Below are positions 25,351-33,322 of a DNA stretch of 47,830 nucleotides, piece by piece. The first letter of the stretch is position 1. Each line of letters starts with the position of its first letter. The position numbers were made by a program, and so were the translations under genes. The stretch covers positions 1 to 47,830 of the forward strand of contig JABBOG010000028.1 of NCBI GenBank assembly GCA_019351975.1, in the 5' to 3' direction. The notes beneath the pieces were generated by a model, which was not told where the DNA came from, searched no databases, and saw nothing but the letters and a program-made list of their open reading frames with translations. This DNA is from Acidobacteriota bacterium. GTDB lineage: Bacteria > Acidobacteriota > Terriglobia > Terriglobales > Acidobacteriaceae.

Positions 25351-25509
25351 ATGTCGATTTTGACCTCTCAGGAATTGAGAAAACTGGCGAAGCGCGTTGT
25401 CGACCTCGAAAAGGAAGCCCTGTATGGCGAGGGCGAAACTGAGGATCAACGCCTGAACAACGTCGAAAAAGTTCTGATTGAGGAGAGTCGGAGGATCAAC
25501 CCACAGTGA
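25351..25509 (+). CDS. 52-aa ORF leading the phosphorothioation restriction operon
   Basis: The short frame opens MSILTSQELRKLAKRVVDLE and then runs through a charged, helix-prone region to RRINPQ. ATG 25351 has GAGGA a few bases upstream. Its TGA (25507-25509) overlaps the GTG start of the ATPase gene by 4 bp, which supports real, coupled translation. It is rich in Leu, Glu, Lys and Arg and may form a coiled coil. I do not recognise the family; a regulatory or subunit role in the restriction complex is only a suggestion from position. Confidence 0.62.
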   Translation: MSILTSQELRKLAKRVVDLEKEALYGEGETEDQRLNNVEKVLIEESRRINPQ

Positions 25510-27542
25510 TCCTTCAGAAACTCACAGTTAAAAACTTTCGGCAGTTCCGCAGCGAGCACACGATAGATTTCGCATACTCGGTTGATAAGAACGTTACTCT
25601 CATCCTTGGATACAACACCTTCGGGAAATCGTCGCTGCTTAACGCGATCAACTTCGCTCTTTACGGCGAAGTTCAGCCAGATTTCGACGAGCCCGACGAC
25701 CTGTTGAACCATGCTGGAGCGGCAGCAAAGGAGAATCAGGTAGAAGTCAAACTGCGGTTCGAGTTCCAACAACGCGAATATGAAGTCACACGAAAGCGAA
25801 CATACACCTTCTCCAGCAACTCTCGACGCACGCATATCGATGAGGCCGTTATGGCGGAGATTAAGCAGTCGAACGGCAGTTGGATTGGAGTTCCTCATTA
25901 TCAGCGTCTGATCAATCGAGCGATTCCCCAAGAGATGGCTCCCAATTTCATCTTTCACGGAGAAAAACGCGTTGGGTTGTTCGCTTCGAAGGGTACGCAC
26001 CGGCAAATCAGTGACGCGATAAGAAACATCCTGGGATGCAATGTGATCGAGGCGGCCATCAGGGATCTCTTGGTAATTCAGAAAAAATTCAATCGAAACA
26101 TTGCGCGTGAATCAGGTGATGAACAGATAGAAATGTTCCTCAAGAGTATCGAAAGCTTCGAACGGCTGATTGAAGAAAACCGTCGACTCATCCGCGAAAA
26201 GGAAGATTTCATCGAAGCGTCAAAGATTGAAACGTCATTCCTTGAGCAGCAGCTGCGCGATCATGAGCAGACGAAGCAACTGCAAGTTGACCGAGATCGC
26301 GCCAAGACCCGTCGTCAAGATGCTGAGACCGGGCGCAGTGCCGCTCAAAAAGAAATCCATCGCTGGATTCGCGAAAGCGGTGCGATGGTCTGTTCTGCTG
26401 CCCTTTCCGAAGCTGCCCTGGATGCTATAGATGAAGAGGAATTCAGGGGTCGCATTCCTTCCGATTTTCAAGATAGCTTCATTCAGAGCCTGCTCGACGC
26501 TAAGCTTTGTATCTGCGGTCGATCGGTCGAAAAAGGCGGAGAGGCTTGGACCGCTGTCGAAGCCCTTCTGACCCAAGGCGGCCGGAAGGACGTCATCGAC
26601 ATAGCTCTCAAAATCAAATCGACCGCAGACCGGTTTTCTCGCTCCATCGCAAAAGCGCGTGCTGACGTAGGCTTTTATGAAGACCGGGTTCGCTCATTCG
26701 ACAAAGAATGGAATGCTGCGAACCGCGATTTCGATGAGCTTAGCGCACGGCTGAGTGGTACCAACATCGAAGCACTCGCTGAGAAAGCAAGAAATCGTGA
26801 GCGGCTAGAAGATGAGATAGCGCGGGAACTAAAACGTATAGGCGACCTGGACCGGAAGATCCGAGTTGACCTGGAGCCGGAATTACTGAAGCTGCGCGGC
26901 GAATATGCACGCCGAATCAAAAGTAAGCCCGAAATGGAAAAGAGAAGAGTTGCGCTTAGCGTTGTCGAGGAACTTGGGTCGTTTCTAGCGGAGCAGATGG
27001 GTCTCTATGAGCAACAGGCACGCGAAAAGGTTCTAGAGCTGACTAACCAAAATTTGGCCAGCATGCATCGGGACAAAGAAGCCTTCTTCGATGGAAAGTT
27101 CAACCTCAGCCTCCGCGACAAGACTACAAAGCTTCAGTCCGGAAAGAGCACCGGAGAGGCCCAACTTTTGGTTCTCGCATTTACCTCTGCCTTGATTCAC
27201 TTTTGCTCAAGCCGCGAGACAGACGAAAACGAATTTTTGGTACCCGGAACCGTCGCACCGCTGGTACTAGACGCCCCTTTTGGACAGCTGGACAGCCTCT
27301 TCCAAGCCGGCGCAATCTCCTGGATTCCAAAAATGGCGCGACAAGTGATTCTCTTTGTATCCGACTCGCAGGCAAGGACCCTCCAAGAGTCCACCGAAAT
27401 TATGGATCGAATCGGTTCTTGCTATGCGCTCCAGATTCCTCACGGAGCAAAAGCGCTACAGCCTTATTTGGTAAGAGGGGCCTCAGTGCCAAGCCTCAAC
27501 GACCGCTCCGACAATTCAACTTCGATCGTGAGGATCTGGTAA
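25506..27542 (+). CDS. SMC/Rad50-like ATPase of the Dnd restriction operon
   Basis: This 678-aa protein starts with MILQKLTVKNFRQFRSEHTI and Walker A GYNTFGKS (residues 35-42), has two coiled-coil arms around a hinge-like LCICGR (about residue 335), and ends with a signature-like SGKSTGEAQLL and Walker B APLVLDAPFGQLD. It is DndD-like in layout but lacks close identity with the DndD encoded nearby. GTG 25506 has GGAGGA about 9 nt upstream. Placement with a dnd-associated protein and a PLD-helicase suggests it senses DNA or powers the restriction step. It may be an additional DndD-type subunit; its exact role is unknown. Confidence 0.8.
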   Translation: MILQKLTVKNFRQFRSEHTIDFAYSVDKNVTLILGYNTFGKSSLLNAINFALYGEVQPDFDEPDDLLNHAGAAAKENQVEVKLRFEFQQREYEVTRKRTYTFSSNSRRTHIDEAVMAEIKQSNGSWIGVPHYQRLINRAIPQEMAPNFIFHGEKRVGLFASKGTHRQISDAIRNILGCNVIEAAIRDLLVIQKKFNRNIARESGDEQIEMFLKSIESFERLIEENRRLIREKEDFIEASKIETSFLEQQLRDHEQTKQLQVDRDRAKTRRQDAETGRSAAQKEIHRWIRESGAMVCSAALSEAALDAIDEEEFRGRIPSDFQDSFIQSLLDAKLCICGRSVEKGGEAWTAVEALLTQGGRKDVIDIALKIKSTADRFSRSIAKARADVGFYEDRVRSFDKEWNAANRDFDELSARLSGTNIEALAEKARNRERLEDEIARELKRIGDLDRKIRVDLEPELLKLRGEYARRIKSKPEMEKRRVALSVVEELGSFLAEQMGLYEQQAREKVLELTNQNLASMHRDKEAFFDGKFNLSLRDKTTKLQSGKSTGEAQLLVLAFTSALIHFCSSRETDENEFLVPGTVAPLVLDAPFGQLDSLFQAGAISWIPKMARQVILFVSDSQARTLQESTEIMDRIGSCYALQIPHGAKALQPYLVRGASVPSLNDRSDNSTSIVRIW

Positions 27543-28051
27543 TGACGCGACGAGTCCTTAAGGATGTAAGACGATCGTTGGAATTCGAGGACTTGTACAA
27601 CAGAATGGGGAATCGCGAATTTAAGTGGGCAGACGGTCGGCCAGATGGCGCCCCCCTGTTTGGCACACTTCGGGAGCTTCTATGCTTTACTGCCGTTCTC
27701 GGATTCCAGCTGAACCGCAGGGAGAAATTAGATGGTCATACAACGGCTCCCATCCCCGAAGAAGTTTTTGCAAAGAACGACGACGCGCTCTCCTGTGTAA
27801 GGATGATCGCTCTCGCCGAGACAAAAGACTATATGATTTTCGCGGAAGAGCGCATCGACGAAATGGTGGGGATCTTTGAAGAATATGCTTTAGGGGGTTC
27901 GCGGCTCCTGAATCAGTTTCTTGCTGACTATCCTACAGACATACTCGGCGCGGACGCCCTTTTGGAAGGACTCAGAAAGGAAAAGCTACTTCCACCCAGA
28001 AGCTCGAACACTGGCGCAGGACTAGGGGCTGTGAATTTTGCGACTTCGTGA
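27542..28051 (+). CDS. Dnd system-associated protein (dnd_assoc_4-like)
   Basis: This 169-aa protein contains PLFGTLRELLCFTAVLGFQL followed by a charged region and RMIALAETKDYMIF, a pattern I connect with the TIGRFAM group "dnd system-associated protein 4". The start ATG 27542 overlaps the preceding TAA by one base, and its end overlaps the next gene by 14 bp. It is probably an adaptor in the restriction complex. No catalytic motif is visible. The longer upstream frame (from 27203) lies inside the ATPase gene and is a shadow. Confidence 0.65.
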   Translation: MTRRVLKDVRRSLEFEDLYNRMGNREFKWADGRPDGAPLFGTLRELLCFTAVLGFQLNRREKLDGHTTAPIPEEVFAKNDDALSCVRMIALAETKDYMIFAEERIDEMVGIFEEYALGGSRLLNQFLADYPTDILGADALLEGLRKEKLLPPRSSNTGAGLGAVNFATS

Positions 28052-30233
28052 TCTCACGCTTAAGTCTGTATACAACAGCGAAAAGGACAATCTCCTTCGC
28101 GATTTTTACATTCCAGCGTTGTCTTGTGCGTCATCGTACAGCCGAGCTGTCGGGTTTTTCTCGGCATCAACTTTATCTTATGCAGCCCAAGGCCTAACAG
28201 CCTTTGTTCAAAATAAGGGAAAGATGCGCCTCATTATTGGCGCTGAGTTGGAACCCGACGAACATGACGCGGTTATGAAGGGGTACTCGGACCGCGCTGC
28301 CTTGCAAGACGCACTCTACAGAAATTTCCAGGCCGTGTTGACAGAGGTGAACGACCGATTGTTCGTAAAGCGTCTGGAAGCGCTTCAATGGCTCATAAAG
28401 CACGATCACCTCGATATCAAGGTGGCGGTTAGACGTCGGGGTATGTATCACGAGAAAATTGGAGTTTTAGAAGACAGTTCGGGCGATTTCGTCGTGTTCC
28501 AAGGTTCAGCCAACGAGAGTTTGTATGCACTCAGCCCAGATTTCAACTATGAATCTATCAATGTATTTCGAAGCTGGCGAGAGGGGGACGACGAGTATTT
28601 CGCAGCTCATGTAGAGTCATTTCGAACCCTTTGGTCAGGTCAGTCCGCTTCAACTCTAGTCGTTGATTTTCCGGAGGCATCTCGCAGACAGCTCTTGTCT
28701 CGTAAGTTCGTGCAAGTCGGCTCGTCCTTTACAGAACTTGAGATGGATTATGGATCTTCTGGTGATCCGACTCGCGTTGACCGTCCTGAACTCTTCGTTC
28801 CGGTCTCATTCGAAGTGTTCGAACATCAGCGCATTTCTCTCGAAAAGTGGCAAAAGAAGGACGGAATAGGAATTCTGGATTTGGCCACCGGAGCCGGGAA
28901 GACCTTCACCGCGCTATATGCAGCTACGAAGTTTCTGAAAGTGAATCAACGGCTTTTCCTCGTTATTGCCGTTCCGTATCAGGTACTGGCTGAACAGTGG
29001 GAAGAGGAACTGGCCATGTTTGGTGCGAAGGCCATTATGTGTTCCTCCCGTAATGCCAATTGGGAGCAGGACCTCGCTATCAAGGTCGATGCTTTTCGTA
29101 CAGAGCGCACTAATTTTGTGCCAGTCATCTGCGTTAATGCAACTTTGGCGACTGATCGATTCCAAAGTCTCGTTGCGCGGATACGAGACAGCGGCAGCTT
29201 CCTGTTTGTTGGGGATGAATGCCATCATCACGGCACGATTCGGTACAACCGCGCATTGCCAGAAAACGCAGACATGAGATTGGGGCTCTCAGCGACATAC
29301 GAGAGACATGGAGACCCGGAAGGAACTGCCCGGCTTGAAAGCTACTACGGCAGTATTGCGAACACATTTTCTTTAGCGGATGCCATCGAAAAGGGTTTCC
29401 TTGTGCCCTATCGCTACAACCTTGTCCTTGTGGAGCTCTCTTCTTCGGAGAGTGATTTGTATGAGCAGATAGCGCAGAAGATAAAAGAAAGATTCAGAGC
29501 CCTACGAGGAACAGGGACGACGAGCCCGCTCGAAGACGACGTGATTAAGGCTCTCTTGCTCAAACGCTCCCGTTTCTTGGGAACCTTGAGTTCAAAACGT
29601 GCCAAGTTGGAGGCTCTCGTTTCTCAAGGGCATGTGACACCTCGTACGCTTATCTACTGCGGAGAGGGAAAAGCACAAATTGATGACGACGCAGACGCCG
29701 ATATCGACAGTGCAGATCTTCAAAACATCGACTTGATTACCCGAATGATCTCGACCAAGGGCTTTCGGGTATCGCGCTTCACCTCCCGAGAGGCCCCAGA
29801 TGAGCGTCGAGAGATTTTGTCCATGTTTCGTACTGGAAACATCGAGGTACTTACTGCGATCCGGTGTCTAGACGAGGGAGTCAACATCCCAGCGTGCGAA
29901 ACTGCATTCATCCTTGCCAGTTCTACGAATCCTAGGCAGTTCATTCAGCGGAGGGGAAGAATTCTTAGACGTAGCCCTGGAAAACTGTCAGCAACGCTAT
30001 GGGACTTTCTACCTCTTCCTCCTCGGAGTAGTGTTTCCGACGAGCACGAAAAGCAAATACTGCGAAAGGAGTTGGGGCGCATCAGTGAATTTAGTCGGCA
30101 CTCTATGAATTTCCGCGAGACCTACCAGCTACTTACTCCCTTGCTCCAGCGTTATGATCTGGGAGCAGATTTCCTCTTGGGAGCCGACGACAAGGATGCG
30201 TTTGCGGGGGATGACCCGAACTCTGACAAATAA
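28038..30233 (+). CDS. Phosphorothioation-system restriction enzyme: PLD nuclease plus SF2 helicase
   Basis: This 731-aa protein has an N-terminal phospholipase-D-type nuclease domain with YHEKIGVLED and FQGSANES (about residues 136-160), then a DEAD/DEAH-type helicase: Walker A DLATGAGKTFTAL (about 279-291), GDECHHHG (about 392), LGLSATYERHGD, and QFIQRRGRILRR (about 634-645). This domain order fits the family named "DNA phosphorothioation system restriction enzyme". It probably cleaves DNA that lacks the modification. TTG 28038 is the start, with AGGGG about 9 nt upstream and 14 bp overlap with the previous gene. It replaces DndFGH in this island. Confidence 0.85.
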   Translation: MRLRDLTLKSVYNSEKDNLLRDFYIPALSCASSYSRAVGFFSASTLSYAAQGLTAFVQNKGKMRLIIGAELEPDEHDAVMKGYSDRAALQDALYRNFQAVLTEVNDRLFVKRLEALQWLIKHDHLDIKVAVRRRGMYHEKIGVLEDSSGDFVVFQGSANESLYALSPDFNYESINVFRSWREGDDEYFAAHVESFRTLWSGQSASTLVVDFPEASRRQLLSRKFVQVGSSFTELEMDYGSSGDPTRVDRPELFVPVSFEVFEHQRISLEKWQKKDGIGILDLATGAGKTFTALYAATKFLKVNQRLFLVIAVPYQVLAEQWEEELAMFGAKAIMCSSRNANWEQDLAIKVDAFRTERTNFVPVICVNATLATDRFQSLVARIRDSGSFLFVGDECHHHGTIRYNRALPENADMRLGLSATYERHGDPEGTARLESYYGSIANTFSLADAIEKGFLVPYRYNLVLVELSSSESDLYEQIAQKIKERFRALRGTGTTSPLEDDVIKALLLKRSRFLGTLSSKRAKLEALVSQGHVTPRTLIYCGEGKAQIDDDADADIDSADLQNIDLITRMISTKGFRVSRFTSREAPDERREILSMFRTGNIEVLTAIRCLDEGVNIPACETAFILASSTNPRQFIQRRGRILRRSPGKLSATLWDFLPLPPRSSVSDEHEKQILRKELGRISEFSRHSMNFRETYQLLTPLLQRYDLGADFLLGADDKDAFAGDDPNSDK

Positions 30234-30534
30234 CAAGCGAAGAAGCGCTCTTCACCACAACGAACTGAGGTCGCCTCTCGCACCGGACCTCGTTATAAGC
30301 AAGAAGATGTGGACGAAATTCGCGCAGAACTGTCTTCGGGGAAAAGCTTAAGGCGTGACCGTCATTCTCGAATCTGGCACCTGGATCTCAGCTTTTCAGA
30401 TCGGCGGCATTGCCTTAGATCGCTCTAAATTCCGTTTTCAGCGGCCACAAGCTTGCGATCGTTGCGGTATCCAGATTCTTACCCGCTGACAATACACGCG
30501 GCCCGGTTGACTTGGCCATCAGCGTGCCGTGGTA
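30234..30534. other. Gap between convergent genes, no supported gene
   Basis: The sequence holds an imperfect inverted repeat (GAGGTC at 30267-30272, GACCTC at 30286-30291) without a T-run. In frame with the upstream stop, a stretch including GPRYKQEDVDEIRAELSSGK could be decayed coding sequence, but no start exists. Nothing else is visible. Confidence 0.35.
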
Positions 30535-31614
30535 TTACTCTTCCTGTGCCATTGGCGGCTTGGTCCATCGATCCAAAGCTTTTTGGGCCTCCTCTGCCGC
30601 CTCCCGGTCGTCGTACATGACAATGCGCCATTCCTCTTCGTGTCTTACGAATACTAGTCCCTGTTGTGCCATCATCTCGCAAATGAGGTCGTAGATCGGT
30701 GCGAACACGTCGATGGATTTCCAAACGAACTCCTTGAGCCAAAGTTCATGCAGGGTGCGTTCCAAACGGGTGACCAGTTCTTCGGTATGAGGCTGGTCAA
30801 GGAATATTGCCGATAGCTGCGGAGCCTGGTCGCGAAGGCTTTGCTCCAGTCCGTGAACGTGGCCGAGCAGGTAGCCCGCGTAAATGAAAACATCACCGAA
30901 GATTTGCTGTATCTCCCGGAATACGATGACGGCGCTTCGTCCCTCGCGGTGGGCTTTGATTTGCTCGGCGGCTTGGCCGGAGCTGTTCTGGATAGCTCGG
31001 CACAGGATGCCCTCAAAATCCTCCAGCGCCTCGGGCCGAAAGGCAGCGGAAGAACGGCATGCGGCATACTCACTCCAGACATCCATCGACTTTAAGAACG
31101 TCTGACGAGAGCGATTGCCGCATTCCAGAGGCTTGCCGTAGCTCTCTGGGAACATGCGATACAGATGGCTCTCGTGCTCGACATGCGCCGCTTCATGCGC
31201 GATGCACGCCTGTACCAGCCGTTGCATCTCCTTTTCGGGCGAGAGCGCCATAAGGGCAAGACCGGGCCGCAGAACAATATGGAAGAGCAACTTTCCGTCG
31301 CGACGCACCGCTGCGGTTCTCGCTAGCTCCATCGACTCGGGCTGTGGGCTTACCTCCAAGGGAACCTGCCCTTCCGGCAGACTCTGGAGAGCGTAGGCGG
31401 CAGCGCGGCAATCTGTAGCTACGGTGATTCCATCCAGCGCCGTAATGTTGATTCCTGCATACGCCGCGGCATACAAGCTTTCTTCAAGAGCGATGGTGAC
31501 CGCCTGCTGAATCTCCGGTTGTTCAAAGCAGGAAACATTCACTGTGCAACGCGCTGGCACAGAAAGCTGCTCTTTGCGGGTAGCGTCAAAGATCAGCTCA
31601 CGGACGGTATCCAT
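30535..31614 (-). CDS. HEXXH metallopeptidase-like protein, unknown role
   Basis: This 359-aa protein has the zinc motif HEAAH in CIAHEAAHVEHESHL (about residue 139). About 40 residues later DVWSEYAACRSS supplies a possible third ligand (Glu). No signal peptide or membrane segment is seen, so it is likely cytoplasmic. The rest is mostly helical. I cannot assign a family with confidence; antirestriction ArdC proteins carry a similar HELAHE motif but this protein is not obviously ArdC. It is alone on the minus strand between the dnd island and the structured region upstream of ardC. Confidence 0.65.
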   Translation of the reverse strand: MDTVRELIFDATRKEQLSVPARCTVNVSCFEQPEIQQAVTIALEESLYAAAYAGINITALDGITVATDCRAAAYALQSLPEGQVPLEVSPQPESMELARTAAVRRDGKLLFHIVLRPGLALMALSPEKEMQRLVQACIAHEAAHVEHESHLYRMFPESYGKPLECGNRSRQTFLKSMDVWSEYAACRSSAAFRPEALEDFEGILCRAIQNSSGQAAEQIKAHREGRSAVIVFREIQQIFGDVFIYAGYLLGHVHGLEQSLRDQAPQLSAIFLDQPHTEELVTRLERTLHELWLKEFVWKSIDVFAPIYDLICEMMAQQGLVFVRHEEEWRIVMYDDREAAEEAQKALDRWTKPPMAQEE

Positions 31615-31810
31615 CGGCGGCGACCATCCTTTCTCTCACGCAGTAGGAAATCAAGGAAGTCAAATGTCCACCTAGAGAGCGCTCCGCTATGCGCGGAGGA
31701 AGGCGAACGATAAAGCGGGCGTGGGCAGGCGGATTCGGCATACTCCTCCACTTTGGGATGGGCGAAAACATCTGCGGTGCGCCCCCGCAAACAATGCCCT
31801 ATAACCCGAG

Positions 31811-31953
31811 GTCGGGGAGTTGGAAAGCCGATAGTGCTCGACTCCTGTGACCTTTAGCTTAGGGGCCTGGACATACGTCACAGGCTCCCCGACGCGAAAG
31901 GCGTAGGGATATTTAGCACGCGCGAAGCGTGCCATTGCACTATCGGGGTTTCC
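31811..31953 (+). ncRNA. Candidate pseudoknotted RNA or ssDNA element
   Basis: Three perfect stems can form in one 143-nt stretch: A, GTCGGGGAG (31811-31819) with CTCCCCGAC (31885-31893); B, CCGATAGTGC (31828-31837) with GCACTATCGG (31937-31946); C, CCTGTGAC (31844-31851) with GTCACAGG (31877-31884). A and B interlock (A-B-A'-B'), an H-type pseudoknot. A local hairpin GCACGC-GCGAA-GCGTGC is at 31916-31932. The strand is not known. Confidence 0.42.
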
Positions 31954-32365
31954 ACACCCCAGGACGGTGCGTACCCGTCCCAGAATCATCTTCGGACATC
32001 TACCCGGACTTGGCAATATGGAGGCGAAGCAGAACTCGCTAGGATCTGCATTCCTGCTTTTCGGGAGGGGTCTCCTCCCGCGCTGCGATTGCTGCGGCAT
32101 TCTCCGCTTCCCACCACAGCGGGCCTTTCCTGCCCGCAACGCCCACCCTGACAATTCCTGTGCGCTAACGCGCACGGATAAGGAAACCAAACCTCGCTGA
32201 GGGCTCTGCCCTGGCGCGGCGCAAGGGTTTCCCGCAGTCTTCCGCGCTGCGCTTGTGCAGACCTTCGCTGCGCTCGTCCTTTCCGCTCCAGCTTTGCTTC
32301 CGCTCCAAGGATGGGTGATCCCCCTCCCTTGCGCCTTGCCGCCCCGCCTTCGCCAGGAGGCGTTC

Positions 32366-32395
32366 GGCATGTAGGTACATGCCACGCATGGCATG
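32366..32395 (+). promoter_or_regulatory. Two mutually exclusive hairpins before ardC
   Basis: GGCATGTA-GG-TACATGCC (32366-32383) and CATGCCA-CGCA-TGGCATG (32378-32395) share six bases, so only one can form at a time. The pair ends 33 bp before the ardC ATG. It looks like a switchable leader or a double operator. Confidence 0.5.
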
Positions 32396-32428
32396 AAAAG
32401 CAACGGCAACGCCAAAGGAGAAAACACC

Positions 32429-33322
32429 ATGAACACCGCAGCCACCACCACCACAACCAGCAGCAACAATCAGCCCAAGACGGCGAAAGAGGTAATCGCC
32501 GCCAACGTCCAGAGCCTCATCGAGCAGCTAGAGGCCGGACACTCCGATGCGCTCACCGCGTACCTGAACGCGATGAGCCGCTTTCATAACTACAGCTTTG
32601 GCAACATCCTCGAAATCGCACGACAGAAGCCCGATGCAACCCGCGTTGCCGGTTTCTGGAAATGGAAAGAGCTTGGCCGCTCTGTGAAGAAGGGCGAGAA
32701 GGGCATCCGCATCCTTGCCCCGATCATCGGCGTTCGCCGCAAAAAGGACGAGGAAGCCGAGAAGGACATCACCAAACAGAACACAGTTGTCTTGGTTGGG
32801 TTTCGTTCGGCCTATGTCTTCGATGTGTCTCAGACCGAAGGCGCGGAGCTTCCCGAGTTGCGCGGGATTTCTGGCGATGTAGGCGAGAACCGGGACAGGC
32901 TGATTGCGCTCATCGACCGCCAGGGCATCGAGCTTGTCTTCACCGAGCGCATCGCGCCAGCACTGGGCATGAGCTACGGCGGACGCATCGCCATCCTTCC
33001 CGGTCAGTCGAAGGCCGAGGAGTTCAGCACCTTGGTGCATGAGTTGGCGCACGAGATGTTGCACAAGGCCGAGCGGCGCACCGCGACGACGAAGGTTGTC
33101 CGAGAAACGGAGGCTGAGGCTATCGCGTTCGTTATCGGCAAGGCCATAGGACTGGAGACGGGAACCGCATCGGCGGACTATATCCAGCTTTACCACGGCA
33201 ACGCATCCTTGCTGGCGGAATCGCTTGAAGTAATCCAGAAGACCTCCGCTGTCATCCTTGCCGCCTTGGAATCGTCTGCGACCGAGACGATGGCCGATGC
33301 AGAACTGGCTAAGGTGGCGTGA
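32429..33322 (+). CDS. ardC: ArdC-type antirestriction protein
   Basis: This 297-aa protein has an N-terminal ssDNA-binding domain (LTAYLNAMSRFHNYSFGNIL and VAGFWKWKELGRSVKKGEKG), then a metallopeptidase-like domain with the motif VHELAHEMLHKAE (about residues 202-214) and ETEAEAIAFVIGKAIGLE. ArdC proteins protect entering DNA from recipient restriction. The start is ATG 32429 with AAAGGAG upstream; an in-frame ATG at 32393 lies in the hairpins. The N terminus is Thr/Asn-rich. It overlaps the next gene by one base (TGATG) and is followed by parB. The element thus combines antirestriction with its own restriction system. Confidence 0.88.
   Translation: MNTAATTTTTSSNNQPKTAKEVIAANVQSLIEQLEAGHSDALTAYLNAMSRFHNYSFGNILEIARQKPDATRVAGFWKWKELGRSVKKGEKGIRILAPIIGVRRKKDEEAEKDITKQNTVVLVGFRSAYVFDVSQTEGAELPELRGISGDVGENRDRLIALIDRQGIELVFTERIAPALGMSYGGRIAILPGQSKAEEFSTLVHELAHEMLHKAERRTATTKVVRETEAEAIAFVIGKAIGLETGTASADYIQLYHGNASLLAESLEVIQKTSAVILAALESSATETMADAELAKVA

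Larger units (their letters stand above)
31615..32428. other. 814-bp hairpin-rich, apparently noncoding region upstream of ardC
   Basis: Perfect inverted repeats include CTCCGC/GCGGAG (31682-31698), the interlocked set at 31811-31953, GGGAGG/CCTCCC (32063-32079), GTGCGC-TAAC-GCGCAC (32160-32175), and a long-range pair GGCGCAAGGG (32218-32227) with CCCTTGCGCC (32326-32335). TTCCGCTCCA occurs twice (32281-32290, 32298-32307). Minus-strand frames here (for example 31687..31935) lack ribosome sites. It resembles a replication or transfer landmark, or a structured RNA or single-strand promoter region; function unproved. Confidence 0.5.

Noticed and set aside
27203-27541. N-terminal extension of the dnd-associated protein
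   Set aside because: It lies in another frame of the ATPase gene; ATG 27542 overlapping the TAA is the natural start.
30234-30534. Decayed gene after the restriction enzyme
   Set aside because: An in-frame stretch after the stop looks protein-like, but no start or family match supports it.
31687-32469. Long minus-strand frame through the hairpin-rich region
   Set aside because: No ribosome site, mixed composition, and it runs through many perfect inverted repeats. The part 31687..31935 reads more like protein but still lacks a start signal.
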